A stretch of 9,824 nt of DNA, taken from Actinomycetes bacterium. Its GTDB lineage: Bacteria > Actinomycetota > Acidimicrobiia > Acidimicrobiales > Palsa-688. Location of the stretch: NCBI GenBank assembly GCA_021827225.1, contig JAKAXG010000105.1:1-9824 (forward strand), written 5' to 3'. The notes beneath the pieces were generated by a model that did no database searches, was not told the DNA's origin, and was given only the letters and a program-made list of their open reading frames with translations. The position numbers and the translations under genes were made by a program. Of this stretch, positions 5,065-9,824 are shown piece by piece; within the stretch, counting starts at the first letter, position 1; every line of letters starts with the position of its first letter.

Positions 5065-6477
5065 TCAGGTCCCGGGGTGGTCGGCCCGGGCGGGGGCGGC
5101 CAGCCGGTTCACGCAGACTGCCAGGGCGGGGAGCAGCCAGAGGGGCGCGAAGAACTGCTCGGTCAGGAACGAGGCCGCCACCACGGCGGACACGAATCCG
5201 GCGGCCAGGGCCGCCTGCAGCTCGTCGGTAGACCGGTCGGAGCGATGGCGGCGGCGCAGCTCCCGCCAGGACAGGGCGAGGTAGGTGGCGAAGAGGGCGA
5301 GGCCGGGACCGCCCAGCTCGGCCAGCACGTTCAGGTAGGTGTTGTGGGTGGTGTCGACGGTGGTGGCGGCCTTGATGTTGATCGTCCCGGCGGCCCTGTA
5401 GGTCGACACGTCGGTGAGGCTGCTGGCGAAGTTGCCGGGTCCCACCCCGGTGATGGGGTGGGCCTCGAACTCGCGCACGGCCCCGGTCCAGTAGTACAGC
5501 CGGCTCTCCACGTTGACCGCTGCGACCTTGTTCTTGGCCTGCAGCGAGGTGTTGATCCTGGTGGGGATGAACACGAAGGCCAGGACCACCAGCAACCCGG
5601 CCACCCCGGCGGCGGCCAGTCCCCACCGCAGGCGCATCCGGCGGGTGGCCAGGGCCCACACCCCCGCCGAGCCGAGGCCGACCAGGCCACCGCGCGACAG
5701 GGTCCCGAGGATGGTGGCCATGGCCAGTCCGAAGCACACGGAGGCAACCACTCGCCGGATCCGGCCCTGGCGCTCCCCCGGCCAGCGGATCCGGTACATC
5801 ATCAGCGGCACGGTCGCGCCCAGGACGAAGGCGAAGTCGTTGGGATCGCCTATGGGCCCGGTCGAGCGGTACTTGTGGGAGGCCAGCACCGAGACGATCC
5901 CGATCAGGCCGGCCACGCCCGCGGCCAGGACGGCCACATCGACGATCCGCTCCACGGTCCGGCGGCTGTCCGAGCCGACCTGAACCACCAGGAAGGCCAG
6001 GGTGAAGAAGATCAGGTACCGCAGGCAGTTGATGAGGGCGGCGTGGGTGTTGCCGGCGGCGGTGAACGACGCCGGGAGCCACAGGATCAGGCCGAGCACC
6101 GGCCACAAGGTGGCGGCCGGGCGGACCCGCCGGCGGCCGATGAGCCACGGCACCGCCCAGGCGATCACGGCCAGCACCCCGATTCCCTTGGCCGGGGTGA
6201 TGAGCCCGGCCCCGGAGTCCAGATAGTTCCTGAAGTAGAAGCTGGCCACCAGGACGGTCAGGGCCAGCACCGGGCGCTTGACGATCACGGCCAGGGCCGC
6301 CACCGCCCCGGCGCCGGCCAGGGTGAGGAGCGGGTCGCGTGCCGCGCCGAAAGCTGTCGCTATGGCGACCACCACCAGCACGGCCAGGGCCAACCCCCGG
6401 GCGGCCCATCCGGTGCCAGCCGGCGGGGTGGGCCGTCCGGCCCGGGCGGGGGCGACGGACGGCGACCCGGTCAACAC
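5065..6477 (-). CDS. O-antigen ligase / polymerase family membrane protein (Wzy_C, WaaL-like)
   Basis: A 470-residue integral membrane protein with about 10-12 hydrophobic segments along its length. Family marks are GDPNDFAFVLG before a membrane segment, TLSRGGLVGL, then the long external loop with YYWTGAVREFEAHPITGVGPGNF and TTHNTYLNVLAELGGPG. The last contains the His-Asn pair (H378) conserved in O-antigen ligases and related polymerases. These proteins move a lipid-linked glycan onto an acceptor, or polymerise repeat units, at the outer face of the cytoplasmic membrane. In a Gram-positive-type cell the acceptor could be a wall polymer, a lipid or a protein; the sequence does not tell ligase from polymerase. 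GTG 6477 lies nine bases after the stop of the GT4 gene, with no strong ribosome binding site, so coupling is likely. A TTG follows at 6474. The first 25 or so residues are Pro/Ala-rich and probably cytoplasmic. Confidence 0.87.
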   Translation of the reverse strand: MLTGSPSVAPARAGRPTPPAGTGWAARGLALAVLVVVAIATAFGAARDPLLTLAGAGAVAALAVIVKRPVLALTVLVASFYFRNYLDSGAGLITPAKGIGVLAVIAWAVPWLIGRRRVRPAATLWPVLGLILWLPASFTAAGNTHAALINCLRYLIFFTLAFLVVQVGSDSRRTVERIVDVAVLAAGVAGLIGIVSVLASHKYRSTGPIGDPNDFAFVLGATVPLMMYRIRWPGERQGRIRRVVASVCFGLAMATILGTLSRGGLVGLGSAGVWALATRRMRLRWGLAAAGVAGLLVVLAFVFIPTRINTSLQAKNKVAAVNVESRLYYWTGAVREFEAHPITGVGPGNFASSLTDVSTYRAAGTINIKAATTVDTTHNTYLNVLAELGGPGLALFATYLALSWRELRRRHRSDRSTDELQAALAAGFVSAVVAASFLTEQFFAPLWLLPALAVCVNRLAAPARADHPGT

Positions 6478-6486
6478 ACCCGGATG

Positions 6487-7641
6487 CTAAGTCGGGCTCC
6501 GGGCCTGTCCACGGCGTGCCAGTTCCATCCACAACCCGATGTTGCGCTCCGACGACCGCCTGTGGTCGAACCGCTCGACCGCCCGGACCCGGGCGGCGGC
6601 CCCCAACCGGCTGCGGGTGCCCTCATCGGCCAGCAGGCTGTCCGCGGCCCGGGCCAGGGCCAGCGGGTCCTCGGCGGGAACCACCACCCCTGCCCCCCCG
6701 TCGAGCACCTCGGCCCCGCTACAGGCGGTGGCAACGACGGCCGCCCCGCATCCCATCGGCTCCAGCAGGGTGAGGGCCAGGCCCTCCCACCGGGACGGGA
6801 CCAGGACGACGTCGGCGGCCCGCAGGTGCGGAGCCGGATCGGGCAGGTGCCCGAGGAACTCCACCCGGTCGGCCACTCCCAGCTCGGCCGCCAGGGCCTC
6901 CAGCGGGCGGCGGTCGGGCCCGTCCCCCACCAGCCGCAGGCGGGCCGGGACCCGCATGGAGGCCAGGGCCCTGACAGCCAGGTCCTGGCCCTTGTCCACC
7001 GACAGGCGGCCCACGCAGACCAGCAGCGGGCCCGCATCGCGCCGGGCGGTAGGTCCGACGGGGGCGAACCGGTCGAGGTCCACCCCGTTCTCTATGACCC
7101 GGACGCGGCCGGCCCATCGTCCCAGCACCGCCCGCCCGGCGTCCGCCTCGCCGGGACCGACCGCCACGATGACCGAGGCCAGCCGGGCGGCCGCCGCCTC
7201 GAAGCGGCGGTAGAGCGGCACGAGCGCACCGCCCGCCAACCAGGACCAGCCGTGAGGGGTGAAGACACAAGGGGGCCGGCGGGGGGCGGGCAGGGAGGCC
7301 AGCGCCAGCCGGCCGACCGCGCCGGCCTTGGAGGAGTGCAGATGCGCCACGTCGAAGGCGGGCAGGCGGTGGCGGAGCCAGCCCACCGCCCGCAGGTCGG
7401 CCGGGCCGGGCCGGCGCTGCATCTCGAGGCGCTCCCACCGGGCACCGGCCCGGGTCACTGCCGCGGCCAGGTAGCCGGACTGCGGGCAGGCCACCGTCAC
7501 GTCCAACCCGGCGGCCACGCCGGCCGCCGCCAGACCGGCGACGCACGCCGCCACCCCGTCCACCGTGGGTTGCGACACAAGGAGTAGCCGAAGAGGGACA
7601 CCCGGCGCGTCCGGGGGCGGCACGCCGGCCGAGGTCTGCAT
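6487..7641 (-). CDS. Glycosyltransferase family 4 (GT-B fold)
   Basis: A 384-residue retaining glycosyltransferase. Its N-terminal domain opens with LLLVSQPTVDGVAACVAGLA, the glycine-containing acceptor-side loop of GT-B enzymes. The C-terminal donor-binding domain has VCVGRLSVDKGQD and then VPSRWEGLALTLLEPMGCG. This includes the E-x7-E motif (E286 and E294) that contacts the nucleotide-sugar in GT4. The enzyme should transfer a sugar from a nucleotide donor to a lipid-linked glycan on the cytoplasmic side. No membrane span is evident; attachment is probably peripheral. The frame extends upstream to 7746, but that part overlaps the PIG-L gene, so ATG 7641 is chosen; GTG at 7644 directly precedes it. 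It is the first gene of a unit with the O-antigen ligase-type protein. Donor and acceptor are unknown. Confidence 0.88.
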   Translation of the reverse strand: MQTSAGVPPPDAPGVPLRLLLVSQPTVDGVAACVAGLAAAGVAAGLDVTVACPQSGYLAAAVTRAGARWERLEMQRRPGPADLRAVGWLRHRLPAFDVAHLHSSKAGAVGRLALASLPAPRRPPCVFTPHGWSWLAGGALVPLYRRFEAAAARLASVIVAVGPGEADAGRAVLGRWAGRVRVIENGVDLDRFAPVGPTARRDAGPLLVCVGRLSVDKGQDLAVRALASMRVPARLRLVGDGPDRRPLEALAAELGVADRVEFLGHLPDPAPHLRAADVVLVPSRWEGLALTLLEPMGCGAAVVATACSGAEVLDGGAGVVVPAEDPLALARAADSLLADEGTRSRLGAAARVRAVERFDHRRSSERNIGLWMELARRGQARSPT

Positions 7642-7700
7642 CACCGCCCGTAGGGTAACGCGACATATGGGACAGGAGGGTGGGGCCGAAAGGAGTACCG
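7642..7700. promoter_or_regulatory. Divergent promoter region between GT4 and PIG-L genes
   Basis: These 59 bases separate two genes transcribed in opposite directions. On the minus strand TACCCT (7656-7651) fits TAnnnT and lies seven bases before GTG 7644, so the glycosyltransferase transcript may lack a leader. On the plus strand the CATATG palindrome (7664-7669) is the most AT-rich element and could be part of a -10 region. The 7-mer GGTAACG (7654-7660) also occurs, on the opposite strand, in the divergent region near 3810. No -35 box stands out. Confidence 0.35.
7689..7695 (+). promoter_or_regulatory. Ribosome binding site that fixes the PIG-L start
   Basis: AAAGGAG lies five bases before GTG 7701 and decides the start. 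The upstream in-frame GTG at 7680 directly abuts another GGAGG and so has no usable spacing. Confidence 0.7.
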
Positions 7701-8342
7701 GTGGCTGACCTGGTGGTGCTGGCCCCACACATGGACGACGAGACACTCGGCTGCGGCGGCGTCCTGGCCCTGGCCTCCGACCCTCTTGTCATCTTCGGTG
7801 TCGAATCTCGGGATGACGGGGTGGAGGTGGCGGACGTCGCCGCGGAGCTCGGGTTCCGCTACCGGGTCCTGTACGGGCCGGAGTGGGAGGCCCGGATGCT
7901 CTCGCTCGACCGCAGGGACCTGGTCGGCCGGGTGGAGGAGGTCCTGCACGACGAGCAGCCGGCCCGGGTGCTGATCCCCTCCCCCTCCTACCACCAGGAC
8001 CACACGGTCATGTTCGAGGTGGGCCTGGCGGCCACCAGGCCCCTCTCCCGGGCCGGGTACGTCGCCACCAGCGTGGCCGCCTACGAGTACCCGGGGTCGG
8101 CGTGGAGCCATGACGGGCGCGAGATGGATCTCAACCAGTACGTCGACATCGACCCGGTGATCGACCGGAAGCTGGCGGCCGTGCGCCTCTACTCGAAGTC
8201 GCAGCGGGGCCGGGCCATCATCGACCCCGAAGTGGTGACCGGCTGGGCCCGCCTGCGGGGATCGTTCGTGGGCATCGGTCACGCAGAGGCGTTCCGACTG
8301 CTCCGATCGGTGGAGCATCCGGAGCCGCAGCCGTGCGGGTGA
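7701..8342 (+). CDS. PIG-L family (LmbE-like) N-deacetylase
   Basis: A 213-residue zinc-dependent deacetylase of the family that includes MshB, BshB and PIG-L. Near the start it has VLAPHMDDETLGCGG (6-20), a variant of the usual APHPDDE in which Met replaces Pro. It keeps the zinc ligands H10 and D13 and the general base D12. The second motif SYHQDHTVMFE (96-106) gives the third ligand, H101. Known members remove N-acetyl groups from GlcNAc-containing small molecules, lipids or sugars. There is no signal peptide, so it acts in the cytoplasm. Its stop codon overlaps the start of the WbqC-family gene by ten bases, so the two proteins probably act in one process. A deacetylated amino sugar in a surface glycan is the likeliest product; a mycothiol role is less likely because no other mycothiol genes are near. 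Confidence 0.88.
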   Translation: MADLVVLAPHMDDETLGCGGVLALASDPLVIFGVESRDDGVEVADVAAELGFRYRVLYGPEWEARMLSLDRRDLVGRVEEVLHDEQPARVLIPSPSYHQDHTVMFEVGLAATRPLSRAGYVATSVAAYEYPGSAWSHDGREMDLNQYVDIDPVIDRKLAAVRLYSKSQRGRAIIDPEVVTGWARLRGSFVGIGHAEAFRLLRSVEHPEPQPCG

Positions 8343-9001
8343 CCATCCTGCAGCCCACCTACTGGGCCCGGGCCCACGTCTGGAACCGGGTGCTGCGCTC
8401 CGACGTGTTCGTGTGGCTGGACTCCGTGAAGTTCTCCCGGTCGTCCACCAAGTGGGAGGACCGCACCGTCGTGGAATCCCGCGACGGCCGGCCCATAGTC
8501 CTGCGCCTTCCCCTGCGCGGGCCGCGAAGCGTCCTGTGGCGGGAGGCCGGCCTCAACGAGGGGTGGCAGCAGCACCGCAAGACGTTGCAGCAGTGTTACG
8601 CCCGCCGCCCCTACTGGGCCCACCTCGGCGACGCGGTGGACGGTGTCTACGCGTCGGCGGCCGCGACCATAGACGCGGTGTGCTGGCGCAGCTTCCGGGC
8701 CGTGGCCGGGCTGTTGAACCCGTCCTGCCAGCTGGTTCGCAGCTCCGAGCTGGGGGTGACATCGGCGAAGGGCCGGCTGGTGCTGGACCTGGTGCAGGCG
8801 GTGGGAGGCGGGTCCTACCTGACGGGCGGCCCGGGTGCCGGGTATCTGGACCGTGAGGCCTTCGCCGCCGCCGGCGTGGAGGTGGAGGTACAGGACTGGA
8901 AGGCCCCGGTCAGCTCCCACGGCCTGGCCAACCCCTCGGTGCTGCACCTGCTGGCCGAGCACGGACCGGCGGCCACCAGGTGGCTCCTGCTCAGCCCCTG
9001 A
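8333..9001 (+). CDS. WbqC family protein
   Basis: A 222-residue soluble protein with the recognisable features of the WbqC family. The N-terminus is VTILQPTYWARAHVWNRV (3-20), followed by SDVFVWLDSVKFSRSS with the typical D-V-F-V-x-L-D pattern. The C-terminal part contains SYLTGGPGAGYLD, then VEVEVQDWKAPV, and ends with an ANPSVLHLLAEHGP stretch; all are family hallmarks. WbqC-like genes occur in O-antigen and other polysaccharide clusters. Their chemistry is not firmly established to my knowledge, though annotations have suggested amino-acid (glycine) transfer to sugars. GTG 8333 has GGAG eight bases upstream (8321-8324) and overlaps the PIG-L stop, so the two are coupled. A plausible but unproven scheme is that the deacetylase frees an amino group that this protein helps to modify. 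Confidence 0.85.
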   Translation: MRVTILQPTYWARAHVWNRVLRSDVFVWLDSVKFSRSSTKWEDRTVVESRDGRPIVLRLPLRGPRSVLWREAGLNEGWQQHRKTLQQCYARRPYWAHLGDAVDGVYASAAATIDAVCWRSFRAVAGLLNPSCQLVRSSELGVTSAKGRLVLDLVQAVGGGSYLTGGPGAGYLDREAFAAAGVEVEVQDWKAPVSSHGLANPSVLHLLAEHGPAATRWLLLSP

Positions 9002-9060
9002 GGGCTCAGCTCAGGTCATCGGGCCCGGCGCCCCATCCCCTGCCGCGGTCGGCACGGCCG

Positions 9061-9075
9061 GGCACCGCTGGTGCC
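9061..9075. repeat. Perfect short hairpin, possible weak transcription end
   Basis: GGCACC-GCT-GGTGCC forms a perfect 6-bp stem with a 3-base loop about 60 bases after the WbqC stop. A second hairpin, GGCTC-ACCC-GAGCC, lies at 9096-9109. Neither is followed by a run of T, so a classic intrinsic terminator is not supported. U-tract-less hairpins are sometimes proposed as terminators in Actinobacteria. Confidence 0.35.
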
Positions 9076-9130
9076 AGCCCCACCCGCGGGGAGGGGGCTC
9101 ACCCGAGCCGGGAGACGCCGACTAGCGGTA

Positions 9131-9160
9131 TTTCCGCCCGGGCGGGCGGGACCCTAGCTT
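9131..9160 (+). promoter_or_regulatory. Possible promoter of the sensor gene
   Basis: TAGCTT (9155-9160) fits a TAnnnT -10 box and TTTCCG (9131-9136) lies 18 bases before it. The 12-bp palindrome CCGCCCGGGCGG (9134-9145) overlaps the -35 position and spacer and could be a binding site. A leader of about 70 bases would result. This is a weak call by eye. Confidence 0.25.
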
Positions 9161-9224
9161 GCGGTGGGATGATTACGGCACATTCACCGACGGTCGAGCG
9201 AGACGCTTGAACCACTCCGGCGCC

Positions 9225-9231
9225 GAGGAGG
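9225..9231 (+). promoter_or_regulatory. Strong ribosome binding site (GAGGAGG) for the sensor gene
   Basis: This is the best Shine-Dalgarno match in the window, five bases before GTG 9237. It favours that start over the in-frame TTG at 9207, which has only a weak upstream purine stretch. Confidence 0.7.
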
Positions 9232-9236
9232 GCTGG

Positions 9237-9824
9237 GTGCAGACTCAGATCCCGCAGGACCGGGCCGAACAGGCCCGGCGGCTGGCCCGGCTGATCAGCC
9301 GGGAGCCCTTCCGCAGCCGCAGCTGGGCCGAACTGGGTTTCTTCCTCGCCAGCTCCATCCTCGTCGGGGCCGCCATGCTCGCGTTCCTCGTGCTGGGAGC
9401 CGTGGGGGTGGCGCTCACCGTCGTGTTCGTCGGCGTGGTGATCCTCGCCGGCGGCCTGCGGGCGGCCCGGGCCTTCGCCCGCTGGCAGCGGGCGCTGGCC
9501 CGGCAGATGCTCGGCGAGGACCTCCCCGAGCCGGAGCCTCTGCGCCCCCGGCCCGGGGTGTCGGGATGGCTGCGGGCCTCCCTCGGGGACCGGTCCGCCT
9601 GGCGGGCGGTGGGATACTTCGCGGCCAAGGTCCCCCTCACCATCTTCGGCGTGTGGTTCGCCCTGAGCATCTGGGTCGAGGCGTTCTTCGGCATCGCGTC
9701 GCCCCTGACCAGCCGGCCCGGGACGGCGAGGTTCGGGACCTTCGCCCAGCTGCACGGCCCGGGCTTCAACGGCGGGCCGGCCGGGATCGCCACCCACGTG
9801 GGTGCTCTCGTGATCGGGGTGGTG
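9237..9824 (+). CDS. N-terminal 'sensor' domain membrane protein, probable histidine kinase (runs off the window)
   Basis: The frame is open from GTG 9237 to the window end: 196 residues, so the 3' end is missing. Residues 1-25 are a charged cytoplasmic start. PFRSRSWAELGFFLA leads into two close hydrophobic helices at about 34-53 and 54-72. A basic loop follows (RAARAFARWQRALARQMLGE), then a Pro-rich stretch (PEPEPLRPRPG) and another amphipathic segment (WLRASLGDRSAWRAVGYF) leading into a third span. This order matches the 'putative sensor' domain found at the N-terminus of many actinobacterial two-component histidine kinases. The kinase domain should lie beyond the edge. Without it, a stand-alone membrane protein is also possible. 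The gene follows the glycan unit in the same direction but is separated by a gene-free stretch, so it is probably a separate unit. Confidence 0.75.
   Translation, partial: MQTQIPQDRAEQARRLARLISREPFRSRSWAELGFFLASSILVGAAMLAFLVLGAVGVALTVVFVGVVILAGGLRAARAFARWQRALARQMLGEDLPEPEPLRPRPGVSGWLRASLGDRSAWRAVGYFAAKVPLTIFGVWFALSIWVEAFFGIASPLTSRPGTARFGTFAQLHGPGFNGGPAGIATHVGALVIGVV

Larger units (their letters stand above)
9002..9236. other. Gene-free region between WbqC gene and sensor gene
   Basis: About 235 bases with no credible coding frame. They hold two short GC hairpins (9061-9075 and 9096-9109), a 12-bp palindrome (9134-9145), a possible promoter, and near the right end the ribosome binding site of the next gene. 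No U-tract terminator and no RNA gene were seen. The stretch probably separates two transcription units. Confidence 0.6.

Noticed and set aside
5082..6454. Perfect 17-bp direct repeat (5082-5098 and 6438-6454) near both ends of the O-antigen ligase gene
   Set aside because: Both copies are pure G/C and encode a similar Ala-Pro-Ala-Arg-Ala segment. In DNA this rich in G and C such matches are expected by chance, and there are no mobile-element signs.
5060..6532. A second minus-strand open frame over the O-antigen ligase gene
   Set aside because: It is Arg/Gly/Pro-rich without membrane helices; the other frame gives a proper polytopic membrane protein with family motifs.
5077..7587. Plus-strand open frame of more than 800 codons opposite the ligase and GT4 genes
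   Set aside because: It is composed of Gly, Gln, Pro and His repeats without domain signals and spans two well-recognised minus-strand genes and their junction, so it is an antisense shadow.
2563..9178. 10-mer ATGATTACGG at 2563-2572 and again at 9169-9178
   Set aside because: A shared 10-mer within 10 kb is expected by chance, and the two contexts (gene end and leader region) do not match.

Overview
The window is very GC-rich (about 70% or more by eye, strongly G/C in third codon positions) and reads as chromosomal DNA of an Actinomycetota member. The best markers are a BldD-type regulator carrying the c-di-GMP signature, an LPxTG-type surface protein with an Actinobacteria-like tail, frequent GTG starts, and the N-terminal 'sensor' domain typical of actinobacterial histidine kinases. 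A deep lineage such as Acidimicrobiia is possible, but the sequence alone does not prove it. No tRNA, rRNA, CRISPR array, insertion sequence or phage gene was seen.

Left part (1-2563), c-di-GMP signalling. A small LPxTG-type surface protein (26-391, +) is followed by a BldD-like regulator (488-997, +) that keeps the RxD-x8-RxxD c-di-GMP motif. Converging on it is a two-gene minus-strand unit: a GGDEF diguanylate cyclase with an intact active site and I-site (2416-1649) and a two-domain protein of unknown function whose second half resembles the regulatory domain of 2-isopropylmalate synthase (1642-1016). An apparent maker of the messenger and an apparent receptor therefore lie about 650 bp apart.

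Middle and right part (2551-9001), surface glycan synthesis or modification. In order it holds an ATP-grasp ligase (minus), a divergent nucleotidyltransferase/thymidylate-kinase-like fusion (plus), an O-antigen ligase/polymerase-family membrane protein with a GT4 glycosyltransferase just upstream of it (both minus), and a divergent overlapping pair, a PIG-L deacetylase and a WbqC-family protein (both plus). Two short divergent promoter regions (about 3787-3821 and 7642-7700) drive these units. Together the genes suggest assembly of a cell-surface polysaccharide or glycolipid containing a deacetylated and perhaps re-substituted amino sugar. That pathway reading is inference. The sugar-nucleotide enzymes, flippase and initiating transferase expected of a full cluster are not here.

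Right edge (9002-9824). After a roughly 235-bp gene-free stretch with small hairpins, a membrane protein with a strong ribosome binding site begins at 9237 and runs off the window. Its visible part resembles the actinobacterial 'sensor' domain, so it is probably the start of a histidine kinase.
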